Numbered from the stretch's first letter, positions 19,608 to 28,803 are shown. The stretch is DNA of 64,000 nt from Martinezella calliandrae (GCF_030272695.1 NZ_JARFYN010000006.1:140380-204379); one strand, 5' to 3'. Program-made: numbers and translations. The notes: generated by a model not told the origin, from the sequence alone.

Positions 19608-20491
19608 GCTGTTCGGCCTCCCATCGAGCGATCGACGATCCGAGCCACGATGCTGACAATGGCGACAAGGGCTGCCGCCAGTATCGAGCCCGCGACGAGC
19701 GCTGCCCAAATGTCGATCGTCTGGCTGTAATAGGAGCCTGCCAGCAGTTTTGCGCCGATGCCGGCGACCGCACCGGTTGGCAATTCGGCGACGATGGCGC
19801 CGACAAGGCTTGCGGCAATCGCAACCTTCATCGACGTGAAAAGGAAGGGGATCGAAGCGGGCACACGCAGCTTCCAGAAGGTCTGCGTGGCGCTGGCATT
19901 ATAGGTGCGCATCAAGTCGAGATGCATCACCTCCGGTGAGCGCAAGCCCTTCACCATGCCGACAGCGACGGGAAAGAAGGAAAGATAGGTCGAGATCAAC
20001 GCCTTGGGGATCAGGCCGGTAATGTTGACCGCGGCGAGGACGACGATGACCATCGGCGCGATGGCCAGGATCGGCACGGTCTGCGAGGCGATGATCCAGG
20101 GCATCAGGCTCCTGTCGAGCGCGACGAGATGCACAATGCCGACGGCGATCAAGATACCGAGCACGGTGCCGAAGGCGAAGCCGACCGCTGTGGAGGACAG
20201 CGTGACCCAGGCATTATAAACGAGACTGCGATTGCTCGTCGGCGGTCTCAGAAAGGTGTTTTCGAAGACGTTCTGCGCCACTTGATGCGGCGCCGGCAGG
20301 ATCGGCTTCGGCTGCGCAAGCGTCCTGCCGATGAATTCCAGTGCGCCGGAGGTGACGTTGGCGCGCCGGTCGAGATCGCGCTGGAAGGGCGTGTTCAGAA
20401 TGATAGCGAAGGCATACCACAATAAAAGAATTGCCAGCACGATGGTCGTCACCGGCACGAATTTGTGCTTGAAGAATTGCTCCTTCTCCAT
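19604..20491 (-). CDS. ABC transporter permease (NitT/TauT type), first permease
   Basis: This is a 295-residue permease with about six membrane helices. The EAA loop MRTYNASATQTFWKLRVPAS contacts the ATPase, and PWIIASQTVPILAIAPMVIV is typical of the family. The start MEKEQFF at 20491 is one base after the small DMT gene's stop codon; the upstream extension of the frame reads through that gene and is rejected. A periplasmic loop of about 80 residues follows the first helix. It works with the other permease of the same operon, probably as a heterodimer. Confidence 0.87.
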   Translation of the reverse strand: MEKEQFFKHKFVPVTTIVLAILLLWYAFAIILNTPFQRDLDRRANVTSGALEFIGRTLAQPKPILPAPHQVAQNVFENTFLRPPTSNRSLVYNAWVTLSSTAVGFAFGTVLGILIAVGIVHLVALDRSLMPWIIASQTVPILAIAPMVIVVLAAVNITGLIPKALISTYLSFFPVAVGMVKGLRSPEVMHLDLMRTYNASATQTFWKLRVPASIPFLFTSMKVAIAASLVGAIVAELPTGAVAGIGAKLLAGSYYSQTIDIWAALVAGSILAAALVAIVSIVARIVDRSMGGRTA

Positions 20492-20493
20492 GG

Positions 20494-20829
20494 TCACGCC
20501 CCTCTTTGCGCTGGAAAAAGCATCAGTGCCATCGCGACAATGCCGAGCCCGACGCCGGCGAGCTGCTGCAGGCTGAGCCGCTCGCCGAACACGATGAAGG
20601 CAACGATGTTGACGACCACCAGCTGGGCGATGGCGGAGGCGGAGATCGCCAACCCCAACCCGCCCTCGCGCATGAGACGGACCATCATCAAATTGCCGAC
20701 GCAATAGAGGCAGAGCGCCAAGATGAGGATCAATATGTTGTTGTTGGCGATGTAGGCTCGCGAGGCGGTGGCGCCACTGATGAAGATCGCCATCGCACCG
20801 GTAAGCCAGAGGAGGAATTGCGGGTTCAT
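20494..20829 (-). CDS. Small four-helix DMT/SMR-like membrane protein within the ABC operon
   Basis: This is a 111-residue protein made of four hydrophobic helices, the size of an SMR efflux subunit or half an EamA transporter. It contains FGERLSLQQLAGVGLGIVAMALM, the usual last-helix pattern of DMT proteins. It lacks an obvious early membrane Glu like EmrE E14. It is sandwiched between the ABC ATPase (9 bases upstream) and permease (2 bases downstream), so it is co-expressed. It may move a related substrate or product; function not known. Confidence 0.7.
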   Translation of the reverse strand: MNPQFLLWLTGAMAIFISGATASRAYIANNNILILILALCLYCVGNLMMVRLMREGGLGLAISASAIAQLVVVNIVAFIVFGERLSLQQLAGVGLGIVAMALMLFPAQRGA

Positions 20830-20838
20830 CGTGCGATC

Positions 20839-21630
20839 CTATTCCTCATAGCTGTGTCCCGCCCTCAGTCCCTCGCGGACACGATGGGCGATCTCCAGGA
20901 ATTCGGGGGTTTCGCGAATGCCTAGCGGGCGTTCGAGCGGAAGGGTGGATTCGATGACGTCCGTGACGCGGCCCGGGCGCGGCGACATGACGACGATCTT
21001 GGTGGAGAGATAAACCGCCTCCGGGATCGAATGTGTCACGAAACAGATGGTCTTGTTCGTTCGCTTCCAGAGTTTCAGCAGCTCTTCGTTGAGGTGATCG
21101 CGGACAATCTCGTCGAGTGCACCGAAGGGCTCGTCCATCAGCAGCAGGTCGGCGTCGAAGGCGAGTGCGCGTGCGATCGAGGCGCGCTGCTGCATGCCGC
21201 CGGAGAGCTGCCAGGGGTATTTGTGCGCAAAGCCGGTAAGGTTGACCAGATCCAGCGTATCAGCGATGCGCTTGGCCTGTTCGTTCTTGGGGTAGCCCAT
21301 GATCTCCAGTGGTAGCGCGATATTCTTTTCGATCGTACGCCAGGGGTAAAGGGCAGGCGCTTGAAAGACATAGCCATAGGCGCGGGTGGCGCGCGCCTCT
21401 TCCGGCGTGATGCCATTGACGGTAACGTCGCCGGAGGTCTTGTGCTCGAGATCGGCGATGACGCGCAGAAACGTGGTCTTGCCGCAGCCCGACGGGCCGA
21501 TGAAGGAGACGAAATCGCCCTTCCGCACGTCGAGATCGACATTGCTCAGCGCATGCACCGGCCCGTCATTTGTCTCGTAGGTGAGGCAGAGGTTCCGCGC
21601 GGAGACGACGGAGGGAGCGGATGACGTCAT
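20839..21630 (-). CDS. ABC transporter ATP-binding protein (NitT/TauT type)
   Basis: This is a 263-residue ATPase. It has Walker A GPSGCGKT, Q-loop YGYVFQAPALYPWRT, signature LSGGMQQRASIARAL, Walker B LLLMDEPFGALDE and H-loop FVTHSIPEA. It energises the two permeases downstream. The ATG at 21630 has TAGGTG five bases ahead; a GTG two codons earlier (21636) is the alternative. It is the first gene of the five-gene minus-strand operon and is divergent from the cupin gene, with 124 bases between. Confidence 0.92.
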   Translation of the reverse strand: MTSSAPSVVSARNLCLTYETNDGPVHALSNVDLDVRKGDFVSFIGPSGCGKTTFLRVIADLEHKTSGDVTVNGITPEEARATRAYGYVFQAPALYPWRTIEKNIALPLEIMGYPKNEQAKRIADTLDLVNLTGFAHKYPWQLSGGMQQRASIARALAFDADLLLMDEPFGALDEIVRDHLNEELLKLWKRTNKTICFVTHSIPEAVYLSTKIVVMSPRPGRVTDVIESTLPLERPLGIRETPEFLEIAHRVREGLRAGHSYEE

Positions 21631-21754
21631 TAACACCTACCAGTCATGTTTTCGCCGCGCAGGCGCGGCGGATTGCGTGTTATTCTACATGGCACCGCGT
21701 TGGTTTTTGTACCTGAGGATACCGCAGAACTATCGAATTTTTGGGAGGAATGGC

Positions 21755-22168
21755 ATGAGCGTTTCATCGAAGCCCACCTGCCGCATCGTGCGGCCCGGCA
21801 GCACCTATGCCGGGAAACAAGGCTTCAACTATTTCGAGGGAATTGCCGCCGAGACAGTCGGCTCGACTGGTATCTGCATGCATCTTCTGACAATCCCGCC
21901 CGGCGCACGCGCCAAGGCGCACATGCATGCATCGCATGAGACGGCGATCTATGCGCTTTCCGGCGAGACACATTGCTGGTTCGGCGATCAATTGGAAGAG
22001 CACGTTATCGTTCGCGCCGGCGAGATGTTTTACATTCCCGCCGGCGTGCCCCATCTGCCTGCCAATCTCAGCGACCAGCCGGCGACAGCCATCATCGCCC
22101 GTACCGATCCGAACGAACAGGAAAGTGTGATTTTGTTGCCGGATCTGGAGCGGTATGTGCCGTTCTAA
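21755..22168 (+). CDS. Single-domain cupin protein
   Basis: This is a 137-residue cupin with metal-binding motif 1 (HMHASHETAIYALSGE, giving His, His and Glu) and motif 2 (AGEMFYIPAGVPHLP, with the terminal His). No other domain is present. The ATG at 21755 is preceded by GGGAGGA; the frame upstream overlaps the divergent ATPase gene and is rejected. It is divergent from the ABC operon and convergent with the dihydropyrimidinase gene. A role as a small-molecule isomerase or dioxygenase in the same pathway is possible but unsupported. Confidence 0.82.
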   Translation: MSVSSKPTCRIVRPGSTYAGKQGFNYFEGIAAETVGSTGICMHLLTIPPGARAKAHMHASHETAIYALSGETHCWFGDQLEEHVIVRAGEMFYIPAGVPHLPANLSDQPATAIIARTDPNEQESVILLPDLERYVPF

Positions 22169-22198
22169 GCCATTGGACCGGAATGCCGTTGCCAAGCG

Positions 22199-23653
22199 TT
22201 ACACCCCGCTCGCCGGGATGCCGCTGCGCTGAACCTTGCGCGGCGCGGTGACATCTTTCCAGGTCGAGAGCGCGCGGTTGACGGCGGTGAAAGGCTCGCG
22301 CTTGACGAATTCGCCATGACCTTGCTGCGTCTTGACCGTGCTTTCCTCGATGGCAACCACGCCGCGGGTTAGCGTATAACGCGGCAGCCCCGTCACTTGC
22401 TTGCCTTCGAAGACGTTGTAGTCGATCGACGACTGCTGCGTCTTGGCGGTGATGGTCTTCGAGCGCTTCGGATCCCAGACAACGAGATCGGCATCCGCTC
22501 CGACGAGGATCGCGCCCTTCTTCGGATAGACGTTGAGGATCTTGGCGATGTTGGTCGACGTGACCGCCACAAACTCGTTCATGGTCAGACGACCGGTGTT
22601 GACACCATGGGTCCAGAGCATCGGCATGCGGTCTTCGAGGCCGCCGGTGCCGTTGGGGATCTTGGTGAAATCGCCGAGGCCGAAACGCTTCTGCTCGGTC
22701 GTGAAGGCGCAATGGTCGGTGGCTACCACCTGCAGCGAGCCAGAGGCAAGGCCGGCCCAGAGGCTGTCCTGATGCTGCTTGTTGCGGAAGGGCGGCGACA
22801 TGACGCGGCGGGCGGCGTGGTCCCAATCGGGATTGGCATATTCGCTCTCATCGAGCGTCAGGTGCTGGATCAAGGGCTCGCCGTAGACGCGCATGCCCTT
22901 CTGACGCGCCCGGCGAATGGCTTCATGCGCCTGTTCGCAGGAGGTGTGAACGATATAAACCGGGCTGCCGGCCATATCAGCGATCATGATTGCGCGGTTC
23001 GTCGCTTCGCCTTCGACTTCTGCCGGGCGGGAATAAGCGTGCGCTTCCGGACCGTTATTGCCTTCGGCAAGCAGTTTCGCCTGCATCTGCGCCACCACGT
23101 CGCCGTTCTCGGCGTGAACGAGGGGGAGGGCGCCAAGCTCGGCGCAGCGTTGGAAGGACGAGAACATCTCGTCGTCATCCACCATCAGCGCGCCCTTATA
23201 GGCCATGAAGTGCTTGAAGGTGTTGATGCCCTTGTCGCGGACGACGGCCTCCATCTCGTTGAAGACCTGCTCGCCCCACCAGGTAATCGCCATGTGGAAC
23301 GAGTAGTCGCAGTTCGCTCGCGTCGACTTGTTATCCCACATGGTCAGCGCTTCAAGCAGTGACTGGCCGGGCGAGGGCAGAGCGAAATCCACCACCATCG
23401 TCGTGCCGCCGGCAAGAGCCGCCCGCGTGCCGCTCTCGAAATCGTCCGAGGAATAGGTGCCCATGAACGGCATTTCGAGATGCGTATGCGGATCGATGCC
23501 GCCGGGCATGACATAGCAGCCGGACGCATCGAGAACTTCATTGCCAGAGAGGTTTTGCCCGATCTCGACGATCTTGCCGCCTTCGATCTTGACATCGGCC
23601 TTATAGGTCAGATCCGCCGTGACGATGGTTCCGCCCTTGATGACTGTGCTCAT
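22199..23653 (-). CDS. hydA: Dihydropyrimidinase (D-hydantoinase)
   Basis: This is a 484-residue zinc amidohydrolase. The metal ligands are in DPHTHLEMP near the N terminus. The carboxylated Lys bridging the two zincs is in FKHFMAYKGAL. Further ligands lie in LVHAENGD and YIVHTSCEQA, and the substrate Asp in ATDHCAF. It opens the ring of dihydrouracil or dihydrothymine to N-carbamoyl-beta-alanine or its methyl analogue. The ATG at 23653 is chosen because MSTVIKGGTIV is the normal start. It lies 49 bases after the hydrolase gene that does the next step, on the same strand, so they form an operon. It may also be written pydB. Confidence 0.93.
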   Translation of the reverse strand: MSTVIKGGTIVTADLTYKADVKIEGGKIVEIGQNLSGNEVLDASGCYVMPGGIDPHTHLEMPFMGTYSSDDFESGTRAALAGGTTMVVDFALPSPGQSLLEALTMWDNKSTRANCDYSFHMAITWWGEQVFNEMEAVVRDKGINTFKHFMAYKGALMVDDDEMFSSFQRCAELGALPLVHAENGDVVAQMQAKLLAEGNNGPEAHAYSRPAEVEGEATNRAIMIADMAGSPVYIVHTSCEQAHEAIRRARQKGMRVYGEPLIQHLTLDESEYANPDWDHAARRVMSPPFRNKQHQDSLWAGLASGSLQVVATDHCAFTTEQKRFGLGDFTKIPNGTGGLEDRMPMLWTHGVNTGRLTMNEFVAVTSTNIAKILNVYPKKGAILVGADADLVVWDPKRSKTITAKTQQSSIDYNVFEGKQVTGLPRYTLTRGVVAIEESTVKTQQGHGEFVKREPFTAVNRALSTWKDVTAPRKVQRSGIPASGV

Positions 23654-23702
23654 GGTGTCTGCTCCCAATATGTGAATTTCTGGTGCTGCGCGAAGAGGGA
23701 TG

Positions 23703-24932
23703 TCAAGCCACAATCTCCGCCGTCTCCAGGACCGCATGGAACAGGACATCCGCACCAGCGGTCGCCCATTCCTTGGAAATTTCTTCCGCTTCGTTGTGCG
23801 AAAGGCCACCGACGCAGGGGCACATGACCATTGTGGCCGGCGCCACCTTGGCGGCCCAGCAGGCGTCATGACCGGCGCCGGAGATGATGTTCATGTGGCT
23901 ATAGCCAAGCTTCTCGGCAGCGTTGCGAACGGCCGTCACAAGCTTCGGGTCGAAGGTCACCGGCTCGAAATGGCCGATAGCTTCGATAGAGCAACCGACG
24001 CCGAGGGCGTCGCAGATAACGGGCGCCTCAGCCTCGATCTTGGCGCGCATGCGATCGAGCTTTTCCTTGTCGGGCGAGCGGATGTCGACAGTGAAGACCA
24101 CCTTGCCTGGCAGCACATTGCGCGAATTGGGAGAGAAGAAGACTTGGCCGACACCGCCGACGGCGCCTGGCTGGTTTTCCATCGCAACGCCTTGCACCAT
24201 TTCGACGATTCGCGACATGGCAAGCCCGGCATTGACGCGCATGTTCATGGGCGTCGAACCGGTATGCGCTTCCTTGCCGGTCAGCGTGAATTCCAGCCAC
24301 CACAGGCCCTGACAGTGTGTGACGACGCCGATGGTCTTGTCTTCGGCTTCGAGGATCGGGCCCTGTTCGATATGGTATTCGAAATAGGCGTGCATCTTGC
24401 GGCTGCCGACCTCTTCCTCGCCGAGCCAGCCGATGCGCTTCAGCTCCTCGCCAAAGGTCTTGCCTTCCGGGTCCTTGCGGGCATAGGCGTAGTCCAGCGA
24501 ATGCATGCCAGCGAAGACGCCGGAGGCGAGCATGGCCGGGGCGAAACGCGCGCCTTCTTCATTGGTCCAGTTGGTGACCACGATCGGATGTTTGGTCTTG
24601 ATGCCGAGGTCGTTCATCGTGCGCACGACCTCGAGCGCACCGAGCACGCCGAGCACGCCGTCATATTTGCCGCCGGTCGGCTGGGTGTCGAGATGCGAGC
24701 CGACATAAACCGGCAGCGCATTCGGATCGGCGCCAGGGCGGGTTGCGAACACCGTTCCCATCTTGTCGACGCCGATTTTCAGCCCGGCGTTTTCACACCA
24801 CGTCTTGAAAAGGCTGCGGCCTTCGGCGTCGGCGTCGGTCAGCGTCTGACGATTGTTGCCGCCCGCGATGCCGGGGCCGATCTTCGCCATTTCCATCAGT
24901 GCGTCCCAAAGGCGATCGCCATTGATACGCAT
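23703..24932 (-). CDS. Zn-dependent amidohydrolase, beta-ureidopropionase / N-carbamoyl amino acid hydrolase type
   Basis: This is a 409-residue M20-type hydrolase of the allantoate/N-carbamoyl amino acid amidohydrolase family. Metal ligands are in GSHLDTQPTGGKYDG, NWTNEEGARF and FEYHIEQGP, with GAGHDACWAA and the C-terminal LSHNEAEE. In this context it most likely cleaves N-carbamoyl-beta-alanine to beta-alanine, CO2 and ammonia, the last step of reductive pyrimidine breakdown (PydC role). The ATG at 24932 has AGGAGA six bases upstream; a start eight codons earlier (24956) is less likely. Allantoate amidohydrolase is the main alternative. Confidence 0.87.
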   Translation of the reverse strand: MRINGDRLWDALMEMAKIGPGIAGGNNRQTLTDADAEGRSLFKTWCENAGLKIGVDKMGTVFATRPGADPNALPVYVGSHLDTQPTGGKYDGVLGVLGALEVVRTMNDLGIKTKHPIVVTNWTNEEGARFAPAMLASGVFAGMHSLDYAYARKDPEGKTFGEELKRIGWLGEEEVGSRKMHAYFEYHIEQGPILEAEDKTIGVVTHCQGLWWLEFTLTGKEAHTGSTPMNMRVNAGLAMSRIVEMVQGVAMENQPGAVGGVGQVFFSPNSRNVLPGKVVFTVDIRSPDKEKLDRMRAKIEAEAPVICDALGVGCSIEAIGHFEPVTFDPKLVTAVRNAAEKLGYSHMNIISGAGHDACWAAKVAPATMVMCPCVGGLSHNEAEEISKEWATAGADVLFHAVLETAEIVA

Positions 24933-25096
24933 GTTTTCTCCTGGCGCTGCCACCATGATGCAATCCTCACCTGTTTATCCCGGGTCATGCAAGGCGCATG
25001 CCCAATTGTTCCCGTTAGTCGTTGCCCAGAGCGCTTGTTTGTTTTTCTCGCCCCGGGAAATCGCCGGTTGCCTTTATAAGACATCTGACGGATAAT

Positions 25097-25112
25097 TTGA
25101 CCGATTGGTAAA
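25097..25112. promoter_or_regulatory. RutR-like operator in the divergent promoter region
   Basis: TTGACCGATTGGTAAA matches the known RutR consensus TTGACCA-NN-TGGTCAA at 12 of 14 defined positions. It lies between the divergently read hydrolase-dihydropyrimidinase operon and the RutR-like gene, where the regulator would control both. The match was made by eye. Confidence 0.65.
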
Positions 25113-25257
25113 CATTACAACTTCCGTGGCGGCGCTCAAGACGAAAAGCACGAAAATTCCCGACAAAATTATAGGCAATTGCCAAAATTTAAAGCGCGGG
25201 CGGGATGAATGAGAGCTTGGCCGAAGGGCTTGGATTTCAAGGAGAAACAAAGCAGAC

Positions 25258-25902
25258 ATGGCCATCCCCAGAGCCGCCAAGACGCAACGACGTACCCGAA
25301 TTCAGGAAGAAAAAGAGGAAGTGATACTCGAAGCCGCGCTGGACGTATTTTCGGTGCATGGCTTTCGCGGCTCGACCATCGACCAGATCGCGGAAGTCGC
25401 CGGCATGTCAAAACCCAATCTGCTCTATTATTTCCGCACGAAAGAGGCCATGCATCGCGCGCTTATCGACCGGGTGCTGTTTACCTGGCTGGAGCCGCTG
25501 CGTGCCTTCGACGCCAACGGCAATCCCGAAAGCGAGATCCGCTCCTACATCCGCCGCAAGCTCGAAATGGCCCGCGATTTCCCGCGGGAAAGCCGCCTGT
25601 TCGCCAACGAGATGTTGCAGGGGGCGCCGCATGTCGAGGATGAGCTTCGCGGACCGCTAAAGAGTCTTGTCGACGAAAAGGCCGAGGTCATCCGCGCCTG
25701 GGCGAAGGCCGGCAAGATCGCCAAGTGCGATCCCTATCACCTGATCTTCTCCATCTGGTCGACGACACAGCATTATGCCGACTTCGACGTACAGGTGCGC
25801 GCCGTGCTCGGGCAGGAACATTCAGGCGAGGGGCGTTTCGAGGATGCGGCCCGCTATCTGGAAAAACTCTTCGTCGATGGTCTTGGCATTCGGCAGTCTT
25901 AG
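25258..25902 (+). CDS. rutR: TetR-family regulator, RutR-like
   Basis: This is a 214-residue TetR-type repressor. The N-terminal HTH is about residues 20-66: ILEAALDVFSVHGFRGSTID, then IAEVAGMSKPNLLYYFRTKE. The ligand domain matches the RutR pattern (PRESRLFANEMLQGAP, SIWSTTQHYADFD). RutR of E. coli binds uracil and thymine. The gene sits between the two pyrimidine degradation operons and next to a RutR-like box, so control of that pathway is very likely. The ATG at 25258 follows AAGGAGAAA. Confidence 0.9.
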   Translation: MAIPRAAKTQRRTRIQEEKEEVILEAALDVFSVHGFRGSTIDQIAEVAGMSKPNLLYYFRTKEAMHRALIDRVLFTWLEPLRAFDANGNPESEIRSYIRRKLEMARDFPRESRLFANEMLQGAPHVEDELRGPLKSLVDEKAEVIRAWAKAGKIAKCDPYHLIFSIWSTTQHYADFDVQVRAVLGQEHSGEGRFEDAARYLEKLFVDGLGIRQS

Positions 25903-26039
25903 GCGGCAGCGCACTGCCATGTGGAAGCCATGGCGGTGCTGTTGAGGTTTGACGATGCCGTTAACACATTTCCGGCCCCCCGCACTCACGTCTTGTCTGA
26001 CACAGGCGCGAGGGCCAGTCTTTCGAGCATGACCTACTT

Positions 26040-27353
26040 TTACTCCGCCGCTTGCCGCGCCATCGGATTGTTTGGGTGGGTCGTCCAGTTGGCGTAGTTC
26101 GCGTCGACGGTCTTGCCAGTGCGCTTGTCGAGGGCGCCTGCCGGCAAGGCTTCCATGGTGATGCAGTTTTCGACGGGACAGACGCTGACGCACAGGTTGC
26201 AGCCGACGCATTCCTCGTCGATCACCTCGAAATGCCTGACGCCATCGACCATGCTGGTGATTGCCTGGTGCGAGGTGTCTTCGCAGGCGATGTAGCAGCG
26301 ACCGCACTTGATGCAGGCGTCCTGATCGATCTTTGCCTTGGCTATGTAGTTGAGGTTGAGATACTGCCAGTCGGAAACATTCGGGACGGCGCGACCGATG
26401 ATATCATCCAGATTGCGGTGCCCCTTTTCGTCCATCCAGTCGGAGAGGCCCGATATCATCTCCTGAACGATCTTGAAGCCGTAGGTCATTGCTGCCGTGC
26501 ACACCTGCACGTTGCCGGCGCCAAGCGCCAGGAATTCGGCCGCATCACGCCAGGTGGTGATGCCGCCGATGCCGGAGATCGGCAGGCCGTTGGTTTCGCG
26601 ATCGCGCGCGATCTCGGCCACCATATTGAGCGCGATCGGTTTGACTGCCGGGCCGCAATAGCCGCCGTGGCTGCCCTTGCCGTCGATGGTCGGGTTCGGC
26701 GCGAAATTGTCGAGATCGACGGAGACGATGGAGTTGATCGTGTTAATCAGCGACACGGCGTCGGTCCCGCCGGCCTTGGCGGCGCGGGCCGGTTTGCGGA
26801 TGTCGGTGATGTTCGGCGTCAGCTTGGTGATGACGGGCATGCGGGTATATTGCTTGCACCAGCGCACGACCATCTCGATATATTCCGGCACCTGGCCGAC
26901 CGCGGACCCCATTCCGCGCTCGGACATGCCGTGCGGACAGCCGAAATTGAGCTCGATGCCGTCGGCGTTGGTTTCCTCCACCAGCGGCAGGATCGCCTTC
27001 CATGCATCTTCGACACAGGGAACCATAATCGAGGCGATAAGTGCGCGATCCGGCCAGTTCAGCTTCACCTGCTTCATCTCGCGCAGATTGGTAAAGAGGT
27101 CGCGATCGGTGATCAGTTCGATATTGTTGAGGCCGAGCAGGCGGCGGTCAGCGCCCCAGATCGCCCCATAGCGCGGGCCATTGACGTTGACGACGGGCGG
27201 GCCTTCCTCGCCGAGCGTCTTCCAAACGACACCGCCCCAACCCGCCTTGAAGGCGCGTTCGACGTTGTAGGCCTTATCAGTTGGCGGCGCCGAAGCGAGC
27301 CAGAACGGGTTCGGGGATTTGATGCCGACGAAATTATTGCGGAGATCAGCCAT
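26040..27353 (-). CDS. preA: NAD-dependent dihydropyrimidine dehydrogenase subunit PreA
   Basis: This is a 437-residue flavo-iron-sulfur subunit. The FMN TIM barrel occupies residues 1-320, with the proton-donor Cys 139 in NFGCPHGMSERGMG. A C-terminal 2[4Fe-4S] ferredoxin domain follows: CxxCxxCxxxC at 347-357 and 382-392. With PreT it reduces uracil and thymine to the dihydro forms, the first step of the pathway. The start at 27353 (MADLRNN) has GGAGGAATTAGA upstream, so the nine-residue longer frame is rejected. It lies 13 bases after preT. Also called pydA in some species. Confidence 0.95.
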   Translation of the reverse strand: MADLRNNFVGIKSPNPFWLASAPPTDKAYNVERAFKAGWGGVVWKTLGEEGPPVVNVNGPRYGAIWGADRRLLGLNNIELITDRDLFTNLREMKQVKLNWPDRALIASIMVPCVEDAWKAILPLVEETNADGIELNFGCPHGMSERGMGSAVGQVPEYIEMVVRWCKQYTRMPVITKLTPNITDIRKPARAAKAGGTDAVSLINTINSIVSVDLDNFAPNPTIDGKGSHGGYCGPAVKPIALNMVAEIARDRETNGLPISGIGGITTWRDAAEFLALGAGNVQVCTAAMTYGFKIVQEMISGLSDWMDEKGHRNLDDIIGRAVPNVSDWQYLNLNYIAKAKIDQDACIKCGRCYIACEDTSHQAITSMVDGVRHFEVIDEECVGCNLCVSVCPVENCITMEALPAGALDKRTGKTVDANYANWTTHPNNPMARQAAE

Positions 27354-27366
27354 TCTAATTCCTCCT

Positions 27367-28728
27367 TCAAGCGACGGCAACAGTCGGCTGCGCGGCAGAG
27401 CCGAGCGCGCGGTTGATCGATTCGGCCGCGTCGCGGCCTTGTGCGACAGCGGAGACTGTCAGGTCGTCGCCGCCGAGAACGCAGTCGCCGCCGGCCCAAA
27501 CGCCGTCTAGCGAGGTCCGGCCTTCGCTGTCGATGGCGATGCGGCCGGATTCCATGCGCAACGCGCCGAGGCCGGAGGCTTGGAAGGTCTGGCCGATCGC
27601 CTTGAAAATCTGGTCGGCCGCGATGACGCCGGTATCGCCGGTGCCGGTCAACTTGCCATCGCGCAGCTCGGTATATTCAACCTCGATGCCGGCAACCTTG
27701 CCGTCTTTGTCGAGAATGCGCTTAGGCGCCAACCAGTGGCGAATGATGACGCCTTTGGACGCCGCGAGATCCTGCTCGTATTCCGAGGCGTTCATATGTT
27801 CCTTGCCGCGGCGATAGCAGATCGTTACCTCTTCGGCGCCGAGCAGCTTTGCCTGCACGGCGGCGTCGATTGCGGTCATGCCGCCGCCGAGAACAACGAC
27901 GCGACGACCGATAGCGATGTCGGACTTGTCCTTCGCCTGGCGCAGATCGGCGATGTAGGCAACGGCATCGTCGACACCGTCGAGATCCTCACCTTCGATC
28001 AGCAGCGCGTTGACGCCGGCGAGGCCGAGGCCGAGGAAGACTGCGTCGTATTGTGATGAAAGATCGGCAAGGCTGAAATCGCGGCCGAGTGCCTGGCCAT
28101 TTTTGACGTCGATACCGCCGATCGACAGCAAGTAGTCGACTTCCTTCTGAGCGAAATCGTCGACCGTCTTGTAGGTGGCGATACCGTACTCGTTGAGGCC
28201 GCCGGGCTTTTGGCGGGCGTCGAAGATGGTAACGTCATGGCCTTTCACCGCAAGACGGTGGGCGCAGGCAAGGCCGGCAGGGCCGGCGCCGACAATGGCG
28301 ATCTTCTTGCCGGTCGATGCAGCGCGGGCATAGAACTGCTTGTTTGCGTCCATGGCGGCATCGGTCGCGAAGCGCTGCAAGCGGCCGATTTCGACGGGGC
28401 GCTCTTCGGCGGTGTTGCGCACGCAGGCCTGCTCGCAGAGCTGTTCGGTGGGACAGACCCGGGCGCACATGCCGCCGAGGATGTTCTGGTCGAAGATCGT
28501 CTTGGCCGAGCCGATCGGGTTGCCGGTCGAGATCTGGCGGATAAACATCGGAATGTCGATGGACGTCGGACAGGCCGTCATGCACGGCGCGTCGTAGCAA
28601 AAATAACAGCGGTCGGAAGCGACCAGCGCCTCGTGGTCGTTGAGGCGCGGATGCAGATCGGAAAAGTTCGCATCATATTCGGCCGGCGTCAGCCTGCCGT
28701 TATGAATCCCAGTTTCCAGTCGTCCCAT
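27367..28728 (-). CDS. preT: NAD-dependent dihydropyrimidine dehydrogenase subunit PreT
   Basis: This is a 453-residue FAD/NAD(P)H oxidoreductase subunit similar to the N-terminal half of mammalian DPD and to GltD. The N-terminal Cys-rich region (CYFCYDAPCMTACP, then CARVCPTEQLCEQACVR) holds iron-sulfur clusters. The FAD GxGxxG is in AIVGAGPAGLACAHRLA, the second dinucleotide fold in VVLGGGMTAIDAA, and the C-terminal FAD motif in GVWAGGDCVLGG. It passes electrons from NADH to PreA. It is first in the preT-preA operon; a RutR-like palindrome lies 60 bases upstream. Confidence 0.95.
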   Translation of the reverse strand: MGRLETGIHNGRLTPAEYDANFSDLHPRLNDHEALVASDRCYFCYDAPCMTACPTSIDIPMFIRQISTGNPIGSAKTIFDQNILGGMCARVCPTEQLCEQACVRNTAEERPVEIGRLQRFATDAAMDANKQFYARAASTGKKIAIVGAGPAGLACAHRLAVKGHDVTIFDARQKPGGLNEYGIATYKTVDDFAQKEVDYLLSIGGIDVKNGQALGRDFSLADLSSQYDAVFLGLGLAGVNALLIEGEDLDGVDDAVAYIADLRQAKDKSDIAIGRRVVVLGGGMTAIDAAVQAKLLGAEEVTICYRRGKEHMNASEYEQDLAASKGVIIRHWLAPKRILDKDGKVAGIEVEYTELRDGKLTGTGDTGVIAADQIFKAIGQTFQASGLGALRMESGRIAIDSEGRTSLDGVWAGGDCVLGGDDLTVSAVAQGRDAAESINRALGSAAQPTVAVA

Positions 28729-28787
28729 TGAAGTTCCCTCATTATAGTAAACGGCTAGTGGAATGAACGGTAACTCAGGATAAAAAA

Positions 28788-28803
28788 TTTATCAAACGGT
28801 AAA
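28788..28803. promoter_or_regulatory. Possible second RutR-like operator upstream of preT
   Basis: The plus strand reads TTTATCAAACGGTAAA; the minus strand reads TTTACCGTTTGATAAA. It matches the RutR consensus at about 10 of 14 positions and shares the TT(G/T)ACCG half-site with the box at 25097. It sits 60 bases upstream of the preT start, where a repressor would be expected. Confidence 0.5.

Noticed and set aside
23700..25079. 459-codon plus-strand frame
   Set aside because: It is the mirror of the amidohydrolase gene (23703-24932, minus), whose metal-binding motifs are clear; the plus frame has low-complexity His/Asp/Gly composition.
26052..27416. 454-codon plus-strand frame
   Set aside because: It is a shadow of preA with no motifs; preA on the other strand has complete FMN and iron-sulfur signatures.
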